Of a stretch of 64,000 nucleotides of DNA, positions 15,647 to 25,015 are shown piece after piece; positions within the stretch are counted from its first letter, which is position 1, and every line of letters starts with the position of its first letter. The notes below the pieces were generated by a model, which saw nothing but the letters and a program-made list of their open reading frames with translations, did no database searches and was not told the DNA's origin. A program made the translations under genes and the position numbers. Source of the DNA: Lachnospiraceae bacterium (GTDB lineage: Bacteria > Bacillota > Clostridia > Lachnospirales > Anaerotignaceae); contig CAJTKM010000014.1 of assembly GCA_910576545.1 (NCBI GenBank), forward strand, positions 17,621 to 81,620. The letters run 5' to 3'.

Positions 15647-17000
15647 TCATGCTTTGCCACGCTTTTTCAAACGGATATACAGCCCTGCCGCCGCAATCAG
15701 CGAAACAAAATCCACAATCGGCTGTACCCACATACAGCCAAAAAGCGGCAAAGCCCTGTTCAGAAGAAACAGCATAGGCAAATCAAGCACGCCTTTGCGC
15801 AGTATGGAAATGGCTAAAGCCTCTCGCGTCCTGCCCATCGCCTGAAACTGCACCACCATAGGATAGCAAACTGCCATAAACGGCATTGCTGTCACCATCC
15901 GCCGCAAAAACGCACTGCTGTATTCAATCGTCAGTGCGTCCGCAATAAACAGCCCCGAAAGCTGCGGCGCGAACAGCTCATATAATACCAGACAAAGCAA
16001 TGAAAAGCCCAGGGAAACAGATACACCAAGGGCAAACGCCTTTCTGCGCCGCTCTTTGTTCCCCGCCGTATCGTTATATGCCAACAGGGGCAGAAGTCCG
16101 TTTGCCACGCCGATAGAAAAATACAGCGGCAGCTGGTCCAGCTTTTTAACAATTCCCAATGCCGCAGTTGCCTCAGTCGCGTATTTTGCCACAAACGCAG
16201 ACTGCGCGCCAATCGCCGCCACTGTCAGCGCGTATTGCAGTGCAGAAGGCATACCCATTGCCAAAAGAGGCTTAACATGCAGCTTTGCCCGCCAAAGATA
16301 TGCAGGGTCAATGGTAATGACTGAAGTTTTCCGTTTCCGCCATATCATGAAAATAAAATAGCCTGTTGAAAGCAGATTGGACAATGCCGTTGCTATGCCG
16401 GCACCAGCTGCGCCAAATCCCAAAAATGTGGGCAGTATGAAAAACGGGTCTAAAATCGTATTCAGTATACCGCCAGCAGAAATGCCAAAGGACGCCACCC
16501 CCGCGTACCCTTCCGCACGCAGCAGGTTTGCCAGCAAAGAATTTAATATTACAAAAGGTCCGCCCAAGCACAATGACCCAGAGCGCGTAACCATGAGCTA
16601 TTGGAAAGGTTTCCTCCGTCGCACCGCAAAGCGTAAGCACCGGACGCGCCAGACTGAAAAACAGAAGCGCGAAAAACACTGCCGCACCAAGCCCCAGCCA
16701 GAACGCCGCCGAAGAAATTTCCCTTGCGTCCTTCTCCTTGTTTTTTCCTAGCCGCTGAGCAATCAGGCTCGCGCCGCCTGCGCCAAACAGATTGGAAACA
16801 GCCGTCAGCATCACAAACGATGGATAAACAAGCGTAATCGCCGCACTTTGCCGTGGTTCATTCAAAAGTCCCACAAAATACGTATCCGCAAGACTGTAAA
16901 TCAGCGTAACCATCTGGCTTACGACAGACGGTACGATTTGCCTGCGCACAGCCTGCCCCACTGGCAGCTTTTCAAAAACCTCCGCCCCTGCCCGTTCCAT
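15647..17000 (-). pseudogene. MATE-family multidrug transporter with a frameshift
   Basis: The first frame (from ATG 17000) encodes the N-terminal MATE half, beginning QIVPSVVSQMVTLIYSLADTYFVG and breaking off after YALWVIVLG. The second frame continues with GPFVILNSLLANLLRAEGY and runs through the C-terminal half to 15647. Together they make the usual 12-helix protein of about 450 residues. The break lies at the CCC run 16563-16565 (GGG on the coding strand), where one extra base fits the data. Either the gene is inactive or the base is a sequencing error. MATE proteins export drugs or metabolites with Na+ or H+. It is divergent from the XRE-cupin regulator. Confidence 0.85.
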
Positions 17001-17234
17001 TCCGGCGCCCTCTCTTTCCGAATCTGTAAGATATCATATCATAGTATTTTCAGCATAGCATAAAAATACCAAAACGTCACGTCCCTTGTGTTGTTTTCCC
17101 ATACTTCCAGACATTTCCGGCCATCTCCTGAAGAGATGAATGTAAAAACAAAAAAGTTATAGGTTTTTCTTAAAAAATATGATATGATAATAGAAAATGT
17201 TTGTAAAAATATAACAAAGGAAGGAGCCGGGCAA

Positions 17235-17791
17235 GTGGTAGGTGAAAAAATAAAAGCAATAAGAATGGAAAAGGGTATCACAGCTAAGGATTTGGCTGAA
17301 AAATCTGACGTGACACCAGGTTATATTTCTCAAATTGAGCGGAATCTCATCAGTCCCTCTCTGTCCGTGCTGATGCGCATTGCGGAGGCTTTGTCGATTC
17401 CACTGGTTTCCCTGTTTTCTCAGGAAGAACAGGAAGAGGTGACCGTTATTCCCAAGGACAACCGTACGCGGATACAATTCGCGGATATCAATATGGAATA
17501 TCAGTTCGTCACGCCGTACAGCCGGAAAAAAATACATGCACGCAGATGGAAATGCTCTGTTTCCGGCTGGGGCCAAAAAGCTGGGGCAGTACCATTGTGC
17601 AGTATCATGAAGAGGCAGGCGAATGTACGCTTGTGCTGAAAGGCACGCTGGAATACCATATCGGCGGTACTGTCTATACCCTTCATGAGGGCGACAGCAT
17701 TTATGTTCCGCCCAAAACCTACCACCAGCTTTATAACCCTTCGGATGAAGATGTTGAGGCTGTTGCCTCCATCTCGCCCGCGTTATATTAA
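17235..17791 (+). pseudogene. XRE-cupin transcriptional regulator with a frameshift
   Basis: GTG at 17235 follows AAGGAGCC. The first frame gives a helix-turn-helix (IKAIRMEKGITAKDLAEKSDVTPGYISQIE) and runs to YSRKK. The cupin domain then continues in another frame (MEMLCFRLGPKSWG to VEAVASISPALY). The break coincides with a run of seven A at 17526-17532, so a one-base length change is the simplest cause. Joined, the protein would be about 185 residues, normal for XRE-cupin regulators of metabolite or stress genes. It is divergent from the frameshifted MATE gene and may regulate it. A repeat begins at the last base of its stop codon. Confidence 0.8.
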
Positions 17792-17953
17792 GAACCTATC
17801 CGTAAATTATCTGCGCACATCCTGCTTCATCTTTTCCGGCAGTCTTTGTCGCTTTTCCCTGCCGTACCACCCGGTACGCCTGCAAAAAAGCTCCCTGCCT
17901 GCCGAAAAATCTGACTGTACAGTCTGCACGTATCTTATTTACGGATAAGTTCT
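17791..17953 (+). repeat. 163-bp MITE-like repeat, copy 1
   Basis: Ends are inverted copies (AGAACCTATCCGTAAAT on the left, ATTTACGGATAAGTTCT on the right). The interior has a GTACC/GGTAC palindrome. A second copy, in reverse orientation, is at 27909-28070. By eye the two are better than 90 percent identical. The repeat begins exactly at the stop codon of the upstream gene. No coding capacity is seen. Confidence 0.85.
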
Positions 17954-17957
17954 AAGT

Positions 17958-18006
17958 AAAAAGGATTCTCCGTAAGGCGGCCGCCAAAGAAAGGAGAATC
18001 CTTTTT
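17958..18006. terminator. Terminator of the aminopeptidase gene, bidirectional
   Basis: AAAAAGGATTCTCC (17958-17971) pairs perfectly with GGAGAATCCTTTTT (17993-18006); the loop holds a GGCGGCCGCC palindrome. Confidence 0.85.
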
Positions 18007-18008
18007 AT

Positions 18009-19127
18009 TTACCCTAATGCTTCTTCCCTGAATTTTCCGTTTTCGTAAAACAGTTCCCCGTCCGCATAAATCCTGCCCTCGCGGGTCATATCGTTTATCA
18101 TGTCCCAATGGATTGCCGACTCATTTTTGCCGCCAGCCTCCCTGAACGCCTCACCGATTGCCATATGCATGGAACCGCCAATTTTCTCATCAAACAATAT
18201 GTTTTTCGTATGACGTGTGATGCCGTAATTCGTACCGATAGCAACTTCCCCGAAGCGGCGGGAACCTTCGTCTGTATCAATATAGGAAAGCAGGATTTCC
18301 TGTTTTTCCTTATTTTTGCAGACTGCCTCTGTAATCCTGCCTGCTTCCACCGTCAACCGCACTTCTTCAAATTCGTTCCCGTTCATAATAGCAGGATAGG
18401 AAAATGTAATCACACCGTTTACGCCGTCCTCCACAGGGGAAGTGAATATTTCGCCGTCCGGAAAGTTATCCTGCCCACAGCAGTTGACCCATTTCCGCCC
18501 TGTGACATTTACACGAATGTCCGTATCCTTGGAAAGGATATGCAGTTCCTTTTTCCCATCCAGATACCGCACCCATTTCTCCTGCCATACCGCCAGTTCT
18601 TCCCATTTCGCAACAGGGTCTTTCTCGTAAAGATAACCGGCCGCGTAAACAAAGTCCTCATATTCTTCCAGACTCATGCCCGCATTCTGCGCATCGCCAT
18701 TCGTTGGAAACTGTGTACCACACCAGCGCAGTTCCCCGCTGCCCATGCGCTCGGAATAAATCCTCCTGTTTTCACGATTCGCCAGCCGCCGCTGTTTCAG
18801 CCGGTCCCCGTCTATGGACTGCATGACTTTTATATTCTCACTGCCCCATGCACTGAGCCAGACGTCGCTTTTCGCACACGCCCCGAAACGAATATTTTCC
18901 CGCGCGTACTGCTCCTGTGTGCCGTTGCGCAGAAGTTCCGCGTCCACCTCCGGCATATCTACATAGTATTCCACCAACGCGCCTTTTTTCACAGCTGCCC
19001 GCGCCACTGCCTTTATGAAAGGCAAAGCGCCATCTTCAGCGGAAATGGCAACCTTATCACCCTTTTTCACTTTCGTAGAATAGCTTACCAGCACCTCAGC
19101 CAGTTTTTCCAGCCGTTCATCTTTCAT
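18009..19127 (-). CDS. Aminopeptidase, M29 family (AmpS/PepS-like)
   Basis: 372 residues, slightly shorter than the 400-410 of AmpS/AmpT/PepS. The N-terminus MKDERLEKLAEVLVSYSTKVKKGD is characteristic. Metal-ligand regions are visible as GEVAIGTNYGI (Glu), GSMHMAIGEAF (His, Glu) and ESAIHWDMI (His, Asp). A late DGE lies near the C-terminus. M29 enzymes remove N-terminal residues from peptides in the cytoplasm using Co2+ or Zn2+. The start has GGAGG only 1 nt upstream, unusually close. The isochorismatase-family gene ends 16 bp upstream, so they are probably one operon. Confidence 0.88.
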   Translation of the reverse strand: MKDERLEKLAEVLVSYSTKVKKGDKVAISAEDGALPFIKAVARAAVKKGALVEYYVDMPEVDAELLRNGTQEQYARENIRFGACAKSDVWLSAWGSENIKVMQSIDGDRLKQRRLANRENRRIYSERMGSGELRWCGTQFPTNGDAQNAGMSLEEYEDFVYAAGYLYEKDPVAKWEELAVWQEKWVRYLDGKKELHILSKDTDIRVNVTGRKWVNCCGQDNFPDGEIFTSPVEDGVNGVITFSYPAIMNGNEFEEVRLTVEAGRITEAVCKNKEKQEILLSYIDTDEGSRRFGEVAIGTNYGITRHTKNILFDEKIGGSMHMAIGEAFREAGGKNESAIHWDMINDMTREGRIYADGELFYENGKFREEALG

Positions 19128-19143
19128 GCCTCCGTCCCGCCTT

Positions 19144-19668
19144 TCACCGGATTTCTACCTGACACATCTGCATGACCTGCAATGCCGCATTGTGTGTTTC
19201 CGGCGTTACACCCGCACAGCAAGCCGCATCCACAACTACATTCACCTCCGGCAGACGCGCCTTCAAAAGAATCGCGTTGGAAACAACACAGATATCCGTA
19301 CAAATGCCTACCATTTCAATCTCCATGTCCTCCTGCCCTGCCGCTTCTGCCGCAAGCATATCCGCCAGCTCCGGTGAGCCAAAAGAAGGCTTGTTCATAA
19401 TTACTGCGCCCGCCAAAGCCTTTTCTACTCTTTCATTCAATTCCCAGCCTTTTGTTCCTTCTACACAATGGACAACGGGCAGCTTTTTCCCCTCCATCGT
19501 TTCCAGATAATTTTTCTGGTGGGTATCCCTTGTAGCATAAATACAGTCCGCAGGGTATTCCCCAATTTTTGCGATTACGTTGTCCACAATTGCCTCCGCT
19601 TCCTTTGTCCCCAGCGCCCCGTCAATAAAGTCGTTCTGCATATCAATTACAACAAGTATTTTTTTCAT
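19144..19668 (-). CDS. Isochorismatase-family cysteine hydrolase (nicotinamidase-like)
   Basis: 174 residues. The catalytic triad regions are present: Asp in VVIDMQNDFIDG near residue 11, a Lys in the middle (IMNKPSFG), and the nucleophile Cys in VDAACCAGVTPETH. The cis-peptide motif GICTDICVVSNA is also typical. Nicotinamidases release ammonia from nicotinamide, but relatives act on other amides, so the substrate is uncertain. It is followed by the M29 aminopeptidase in the same direction. The ATG follows GGGAGAA. Confidence 0.85.
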   Translation of the reverse strand: MKKILVVIDMQNDFIDGALGTKEAEAIVDNVIAKIGEYPADCIYATRDTHQKNYLETMEGKKLPVVHCVEGTKGWELNERVEKALAGAVIMNKPSFGSPELADMLAAEAAGQEDMEIEMVGICTDICVVSNAILLKARLPEVNVVVDAACCAGVTPETHNAALQVMQMCQVEIR

Positions 19669-20110
19669 CTTATGTTCTCCCTTCCGGTTCGTTGACTGCC
19701 ATACCGCCTCATTCTACCACAACAAAGCCCGCACTTTCAAGACTCGGAAGGGTTTGTTTCAGAATTTCTTCCGGTCAATCGGCTCCTTTGTATACCTCAA
19801 AACGTACAAAAAAAGAGGGACTATTCTCATAATCCCCCTCTGCGTGTCAAAAAAGTCTCAGGCTGCGCCTTCAAGCCTTTTTTGAGGGACTGTGGGCATA
19901 AAGGGACTCATTCCAGCGGCTTTCTGAAAAATCACAGAAAGCCTTGAAACTCGCCCTTTTCCTCGGACGGGCAAAGCCCGCCCTGCGGATTCCAGTCGGG
20001 AAACGCTTCGTTTCCCGATCCCTTCCGCAGCACGAAAATGGTTTTTTTGACAGTCTGGGGGAACTATTCTCATAATCCCCCTCTTTTTTCGTTCCTTATA
20101 AAAAACATTG
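19669..20110. other. 442-bp intergenic region with a structured repeat
   Basis: No gene. It holds the direct-repeat-flanked hairpin block described at 19820-20084 and short flanks. The neighbouring genes both point left. Confidence 0.6.
19820..20084. repeat. Hairpin-rich repeat between 22-bp direct repeats
   Basis: The 22-bp sequence ACTATTCTCATAATCCCCCTCT occurs at 19820-19841 and again at 20063-20084. Between them lies a block with inverted ends (TGTCAAAAAA at 19845-19854, TTTTTTGACA at 20043-20052). Inside are hairpins GGCTTTCTG/CAGAAAGCC (19917-19943) and CGGGAAACG/CGTTTCCCG (19997-20017). It looks like a MITE-type insertion or a duplicated terminator with an insert. Confidence 0.65.
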
Positions 20111-20935
20111 TCAAATCACAAACGGAAACACTTTCGCCGCAAAGCGCAGTCCAAAGATTGCCAGCGTATAACAGCAGGCTATTGTCATCGCCCGATAATC
20201 GCGTTTCTCCATCTTCATTTCCTTCATGCGTGTGCGGTGCTCATCGCCATGATAGCACCGCGCCTCCATTGCCATTGCAAGCTCCTCCGCACGCCGGAAT
20301 GCCGAAATAAACAGCGGAACCAATATCGGAATCAGGCTTTTTGCTTTTTGCAGCAAATTCCCTGTGTCAAAATCCGCGCCGCGCGCCTGCTGCGCTTTCA
20401 TAATTTTATCTGTTTCGTCCAAAAGCGTCGGGATAAACCGCAGCGCAATTGTCATCATCATCGCAATTTCGTGAGCCGGCACGCCAATCCGTTTGAACGG
20501 GCGCAGAACATATTCTATCGCATCCGTCAGCTGTATCGGCGTTGTCGTCAACGTCAGAAGCGAAGACCCGATAATCAGCATTACCAGCCGCACGCACATC
20601 TTAATCGCCATCAGGATACCTTCCACCGTAAGCGTGAGGAATCCCCAATGCCACAGCACATGTTCCCCTCTTGTCATAAAGAGATTGATAAACGCCGTGA
20701 ACAAAATAATAATCATTATGCTTTTCAAACCCTTGAGCATAAATTTCAGCGGCACCTTTGACGCCCGTATCACCAGTGCCATGCAAGCCGCTGCAAACAG
20801 GTAGCCCGTAAAGCTGTTTACCAGAAACAGCGTCACAATAAACAGAAATGTTACACCCAGCTTAATTCTTGCGTCTAAACGGTGGATCGGGGAATCCACC
20901 GGATAATATTGTCCAATCGTTATATCCCGAATCAT
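20111..20935 (-). CDS. ecfT: ECF transporter transmembrane coupling protein EcfT
   Basis: 274 residues with about five to six hydrophobic helices. The N-terminus [26 protein letters not shown] is typical. The two cytoplasmic coupling motifs of EcfT are visible (AQQARGADF and MEARCYHG, the X-R-G and X-R-X signatures that contact the ATPases). EcfT passes the motion of the ATPases to the vitamin-binding S subunit. Its ATG overlaps the stop of ecfA2 by 4 bases, indicating translational coupling. No dedicated S gene is in the operon, as is usual for group II ECF modules. Confidence 0.93.
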   Translation of the reverse strand: MIRDITIGQYYPVDSPIHRLDARIKLGVTFLFIVTLFLVNSFTGYLFAAACMALVIRASKVPLKFMLKGLKSIMIIILFTAFINLFMTRGEHVLWHWGFLTLTVEGILMAIKMCVRLVMLIIGSSLLTLTTTPIQLTDAIEYVLRPFKRIGVPAHEIAMMMTIALRFIPTLLDETDKIMKAQQARGADFDTGNLLQKAKSLIPILVPLFISAFRRAEELAMAMEARCYHGDEHRTRMKEMKMEKRDYRAMTIACCYTLAIFGLRFAAKVFPFVI

Positions 20936-21789
20936 ACTTTCACCTGCTTTACCAGTTTCAGCAGGGCTTCCTTCGCTTCCTCAACGGTATAAATATCCGT
21001 AGGAACATCAAAGCCCTTTTCCTTCAGACTTGCGAATACATAACTCATCTGCGGCGCAGCAAGCCCCATGCCTTCCAATTCCGCCGGACAGGAGAAAATT
21101 TCCCGCGGCGTGCCTGTCATTGCCGCCTTGCCTTTATGCATAACGATAATGCGGTCTGCCAGCTTCGCAACATCCTCCATGCTGTGGCTGACCAGAATCA
21201 CCGTAATCCCGCGCTCCCTGTGCAGCCTGCCAACTGCCGCTAAAATCTCGTCCCGCCCGCGGGGGTCAAGCCCTGCCGTAGGCTCGTCCAAAATCAGAAC
21301 CTCCGGATTCATTGCCAGCACGCCCGCAATCGCAACGCGGCGTTTCTGCCCACCGGAAAGCTCAAACGGTGATTTTTCATATAACTCATGCGGAATACCG
21401 ACCGTTTCCAGGGCAGAAACCACACTTTCATGGATTTCCTCCTTGGAAAGCTGCATATTTGTCGGCCCAAACGCCACATCTTTGTATACCGTCATTTCAA
21501 ACAACTGGTATTCAGGGTATTGGAACGCCAGCCCAATGCGGCGGCGTACCTCCTTCAATTTTGCTTTATCTTTATGGATATTTTCCCCGTCCAGCAGGAT
21601 TTCTCCGGAGGTAGGGGGAATGATGCCATTCAAATGCTGTATCAGGGTGGATTTGCCGGAGCCTGTATGTCCTATCAGCCCAATAAATTCCCCCGTCTGT
21701 ATCTCTATGGAAACATCATCCAACGCTTTTTTCTCAAAGGCTGTCCCTTCATTATAAACATGGGTCAGATGGCTGATTTTAATTGACAT
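20932..21789 (-). CDS. ecfA2: ECF transporter ATPase EcfA2
   Basis: 285 residues. Walker [11 protein letters not shown]-loop [11 protein letters not shown] signature LSGGQKRR, Walker B LILDEP and switch His (SHSMED) are intact. The Q-loop with the FE-type C-terminal extension is typical of EcfA' subunits. It overlaps ecfA1 upstream by 25 bp and ecfT downstream by 4 bp. It powers uptake of vitamins through exchangeable S subunits. Confidence 0.93.
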   Translation of the reverse strand: MSIKISHLTHVYNEGTAFEKKALDDVSIEIQTGEFIGLIGHTGSGKSTLIQHLNGIIPPTSGEILLDGENIHKDKAKLKEVRRRIGLAFQYPEYQLFEMTVYKDVAFGPTNMQLSKEEIHESVVSALETVGIPHELYEKSPFELSGGQKRRVAIAGVLAMNPEVLILDEPTAGLDPRGRDEILAAVGRLHRERGITVILVSHSMEDVAKLADRIIVMHKGKAAMTGTPREIFSCPAELEGMGLAAPQMSYVFASLKEKGFDVPTDIYTVEEAKEALLKLVKQVKV

Positions 21790-22631
21790 AACGCACCTAC
21801 CATTTCTTCTATCGTCAAAATATCTCCGGGCAGATCAATGCCCTCCTTCCGCAGCAGGTATGCCGTTTCCGTAACCTGAGGCACGTCCAGTCCATAGCCC
21901 TTCAGCGTTTCCACCTGCGCGAATATCTCCTTCGGGTGCCCCTGCATGACAAGATGCCCATCATCAATGACATACACCCTGTCCCCGCGGACAGCTTCAT
22001 CCATGTAATGCGTAATCAATATAATCGTAATACCTTCTTCGCGGTTCAGGCGTTCGATAGTTTCCATGACTTCTTTGCGCCCCACAGGGTCAAGCATCGC
22101 AGTCGGCTCGTCCAGCACAATACAGTCCGGCTTCATTGCCAGCACGCCTGCAATGGCAATCCTCTGCTTCTGCCCGCCGGAAAGCTTAGACGGCGTATAT
22201 GCTGCAAATTCACTCATACGCACCGTTGCAAGCGCATCGTCCACCCTGCGGCGGATTTCCTTTGGCTCTATTCCCATATTTTCAGGCCCAAACGCAATAT
22301 CTTCCTCCACAACCGTTGCCACAAGCTGGTTGTCCGGATTCTGGAACACCATGCCCGCCGTCTGACGTATGTCCCAGACTTTTTCCTCCTGCTGGGTATC
22401 CATGCCCTTCACCCAGAGCGTCCCGCCTGTCGGCTGCAAAAGTGCATTGATATGCTTTGCAAATGTAGATTTACCAGAGCCATTATGCCCCAGCACTACA
22501 ATAAATTCGCCCTTTTCAATCTCAATGTCTACCTGCTCCAAAGCGGTAATCTTTTTTTCTTCCGTGCCGTGGTCTGTTTCCGTCAGCCTCGTATAAGCAT
22601 ATGACAAACCTTCAGCCTTCACCATTTTCAT
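21765..22631 (-). CDS. ecfA1: ECF transporter ATPase EcfA1
   Basis: 288 residues. Walker [11 protein letters not shown]-loop QNPDNQLV, signature LSGGQKQR, Walker B CIVLDEP and switch His (THYMDEA) are complete. It is first in the ecfA1-A2-T operon. In many Firmicutes this operon follows rplQ and precedes truA; here neither is present, so it stands alone. Nothing resembling a riboswitch is visible in the 200 bp upstream. Confidence 0.93.
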   Translation of the reverse strand: MKMVKAEGLSYAYTRLTETDHGTEEKKITALEQVDIEIEKGEFIVVLGHNGSGKSTFAKHINALLQPTGGTLWVKGMDTQQEEKVWDIRQTAGMVFQNPDNQLVATVVEEDIAFGPENMGIEPKEIRRRVDDALATVRMSEFAAYTPSKLSGGQKQRIAIAGVLAMKPDCIVLDEPTAMLDPVGRKEVMETIERLNREEGITIILITHYMDEAVRGDRVYVIDDGHLVMQGHPKEIFAQVETLKGYGLDVPQVTETAYLLRKEGIDLPGDILTIEEMVGALCQLKSAI

Positions 22632-22792
22632 CGCTTCACCTTTTTCTTCCGGCGTTTCCGCCAGCCTTTGTAGTCTATGGCAAAATGCTCACAGCTGTAA
22701 ATAGAATACGTGCTTTTGCTCCAAAAGTCAATAGAAAGGGACAGTTTTTGCATACAATACATCCCAGTCCAGCCGGTTTTTTAAAAAGATAA

Positions 22793-22816
22793 TTCCCCGC
22801 TGAAAACAGCAGGGAA
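22793..22816 (-). terminator. Terminator of the GIY-YIG gene
   Basis: On the minus strand TTCCCTGCTG pairs with CAGCGGGGAA around TTTT (one G-U), followed by TTATCTTTTT. Confidence 0.75.
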
Positions 22817-22833
22817 ACCAAACTCTTGCCTTT

Positions 22834-23670
22834 TTAATTGCCGTTATACCCGAATTTCCTGCTTTGCAGCGTTTCCTTCCACCAGCGTTCGCGCTCCAGA
22901 ATCACAGCATCGTCCACCCGGGCATTATAGTTTTCCAAAATGGCATACTGTAAATTGTCTTTGATATAGTCAAAGCCTTTTTCCTCTTTGAGCTTCACAA
23001 GCTCATCGTTATCACCATGCCCGTTTTGGGCATATGCGCGCCAGCGTTTCAAAAGCATGCCCTTCTCCGCCGTTGCAGAGCCAACGTAAAGCCTGCCATT
23101 CGCCTTATCCGTTATCAGATAAACTGCTTTCTGGCTTTCCAGTGCAGCGATCCAATCATGTTTCCCTCGCTCCAGAATTGCAGCAAGCTGGCGGTAGGAG
23201 AGCCGCACCTTATCATATCCCGGGAAATCATCCCCATCAAACGCCGCAGGCAGTATCTCACAGACCACCAATTCCTGATAGACTCGCTTATAAAATACGC
23301 CCTGTGGGCGCGTCCGCTTATGGTAGCGCACAATGACCCGCCCATAATACTGACTGTATTCCGGCAACTCCACCCCATCAAAGGCAACTTCGTCTATTTC
23401 TGCATTGTCCCGCTTATTTGTCACCTTTTTGATTGTTGTCAAAAGCCAGCGGTCACAGGACAGCTTCAAAAAACAGACGGCAGTCTGCCCTACGCTGAAA
23501 TAATCCCTCTGTTTTTTCGCAAACAGCCAATCGGTGTTTACGATTTCCGGATTTTCCTTGTAAAGCTCCATCGGGTCTTTCGAACCATTCCACTGGTTGA
23601 ATTTTATCTTCACATCGTCCAGCCCCGCAGCTGAAAAGCGCAGAAGGTCGTCCAGCATGATTTCGCCCAT
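22834..23670 (-). CDS. GIY-YIG domain protein of unknown role
   Basis: 278 residues. The C-terminal third is a GIY-YIG-type nuclease domain: KAVYLITDKANGRLYVGSA gives the two signature strands. An Arg-rich helix (KRWRAYAQNGHGDN) and the catalytic-Glu helix region (LERERWWKETL) follow, ending SRKFGYN. The N-terminal 170 residues form an unassigned region with aromatic-rich strands. The group may be a nuclease or only a DNA-binding descendant. The ATG follows AGGGGCGA. It lies 13 bp after a small conserved-looking gene, and both are upstream-adjacent to ruvB on the same strand. Confidence 0.75.
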   Translation of the reverse strand: MGEIMLDDLLRFSAAGLDDVKIKFNQWNGSKDPMELYKENPEIVNTDWLFAKKQRDYFSVGQTAVCFLKLSCDRWLLTTIKKVTNKRDNAEIDEVAFDGVELPEYSQYYGRVIVRYHKRTRPQGVFYKRVYQELVVCEILPAAFDGDDFPGYDKVRLSYRQLAAILERGKHDWIAALESQKAVYLITDKANGRLYVGSATAEKGMLLKRWRAYAQNGHGDNDELVKLKEEKGFDYIKDNLQYAILENYNARVDDAVILERERWWKETLQSRKFGYNGN

Positions 23671-23683
23671 TTTCGCCCCTCCG

Positions 23684-23947
23684 TTATAATTCCTTCCAAT
23701 ACTGCTTTACGCTGCCCTCCGCAAGCGCGTCCATATAGGAATCCGCCATTTCAAAAATTTCGTCCTCATCCTTGATTTTCAGGAATATACTGCCCTTTTC
23801 TGCAAACACGTCCTTGCGTTTCCCTGCGTTTTTCTCCGCCCATTCCAGAAATTCCTTTTCCCAGCGGACAGCCGCCTGTTCTGCATCCTCATAGCAGAGC
23901 AGCTCGTCCCGCACAGCCTCCGCTATCTCTTTGATTTCCAGCTTCAT
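23684..23947 (-). CDS. Small acidic hypothetical protein
   Basis: 87 residues, charged, mostly helical in appearance (VRDELLCYEDAEQAAVRWEKEFLEWAEK). No family recognised, no signal or membrane segment. The ATG has a good AAGGAGA site. It sits between ruvB (13 bp upstream) and the GIY-YIG gene (13 bp downstream), so it is probably co-transcribed with both; a partner role for the GIY-YIG protein is possible but unproven. Confidence 0.65.
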   Translation of the reverse strand: MKLEIKEIAEAVRDELLCYEDAEQAAVRWEKEFLEWAEKNAGKRKDVFAEKGSIFLKIKDEDEIFEMADSYMDALAEGSVKQYWKEL

Positions 23948-23959
23948 TCCGTTCTCCTT

Positions 23960-24973
23960 TCATGGCTCCGGCTTTTCCATGCCAAAATACGCATATCCCT
24001 GCTTCGTCACAATACGTCCCCTCGGTGTCCGCTGGATATATCCCAGCTGCAAAAGGTACGGTTCATACACATCTTCAATCGTTTCAGCTTCTTCATTTAC
24101 GGACGCGGCCAGCGTATCCAGCCCGACAGGTCCGCCGTTAAATTTCTCTATCATCGCAAGCAGCATGTTTCGGTCTGTCTGCTCCAGCCCCATTTTATCC
24201 ACTTCAAGCAAATCCAGAGCAAAGCGGGCAACCTCCCCTGTAATCACGCCGTTATAGCGCACCTGTGCGAAATCCCGCACGCGTTTCAGCAGACGGTTCG
24301 CCAGCCTTGGCGTCCCTCTTGAGCGGCGGGCGATTTCTTCCGCACCTTCTTCTTCCATCTCCACCTGCAATACCTCTGCGGAACGCCTGAGTATGATTTT
24401 CAGGTTCTGCACATTATACGGCTCCAGCCGCTGTACAACGCCGAATCTGTCCCGCAGGGGTGCAGTCAGAAGCCCGATGCGCGTCGTCGCACCAATCAGC
24501 GTAAACTGCGGCAGGTCCAGCCGGACAGAGCGTGCTCCCGGTCCCTTGCCAATCATAATGTCTATCACATAGTCCTCCATCGCCGGATAAAGAATTTCCT
24601 CAATCATGCGGTTCAGCCTGTGTATTTCGTCAATAAACAAAATATCGCCTTCACTCAGGCTGTTCAGCACCGCTGCCATATCCCCCGGACGTTCCACAGC
24701 CGGACCGGAAGTTGTTTTAATATGTACGCCCATTTCATTTGCGATAATATTGGAAAGAGTTGTTTTCCCCAATCCCGGCGGACCGTAAAGCAGGACATGG
24801 TCAAGAGCCTCTTTCCTCTGCTTTGCCGCCTCAATAAATACCTTCAAGTTTTCTTTTACACTTTCCTGCCCGATATAATTTCCCAGACTCGCGGGCCGCA
24901 GCTTCGGCTCCAGTTCGCGGTCCTCCTCACGGAAGCCCGCCGTCAAAATCCGCCTGTTTTCCAAATCCAACAC
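23960..24973 (-). CDS. ruvB: Holliday junction branch migration helicase RuvB
   Basis: 337 residues, full length. The AAA+ motor has Walker [10 protein letters not shown], Walker B FIDEIHRL, sensor 1 GATTR and the arginine-finger LRDRFG. The C-terminal winged helix includes [16 protein letters not shown]. RuvB hexamers drive branch migration with RuvA. The start is the GTG at 24973 with a weak ribosome site; an adjacent TTG at 24970 is also possible. It follows ruvA by 42 bp. ruvC is not in the window. Confidence 0.96.
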   Translation of the reverse strand: MLDLENRRILTAGFREEDRELEPKLRPASLGNYIGQESVKENLKVFIEAAKQRKEALDHVLLYGPPGLGKTTLSNIIANEMGVHIKTTSGPAVERPGDMAAVLNSLSEGDILFIDEIHRLNRMIEEILYPAMEDYVIDIMIGKGPGARSVRLDLPQFTLIGATTRIGLLTAPLRDRFGVVQRLEPYNVQNLKIILRRSAEVLQVEMEEEGAEEIARRSRGTPRLANRLLKRVRDFAQVRYNGVITGEVARFALDLLEVDKMGLEQTDRNMLLAMIEKFNGGPVGLDTLAASVNEEAETIEDVYEPYLLQLGYIQRTPRGRIVTKQGYAYFGMEKPEP

Positions 24974-25015
24974 CTGCTTTTATCCCAGACGGCAGAGCCG
25001 CCCTGTTTTTCTCTG

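Noticed and set aside
17526..17532. Programmed ribosomal frameshift in the XRE-cupin gene
   Set aside because: An A7 run could slip, but no stimulatory hairpin or internal ribosome site is evident, and a nearby second frameshift makes mutation or sequence error more likely.
18108..19175. 355-codon plus-strand frame opposite the M29 aminopeptidase
   Set aside because: Composition rich in His, Cys and Phe is typical of an antisense shadow, and the opposite strand encodes a recognisable enzyme.
22632..22833. Vitamin riboswitch upstream of ecfA1
   Set aside because: No conserved riboswitch core could be recognised; the only clear structure is the terminator of the GIY-YIG gene.
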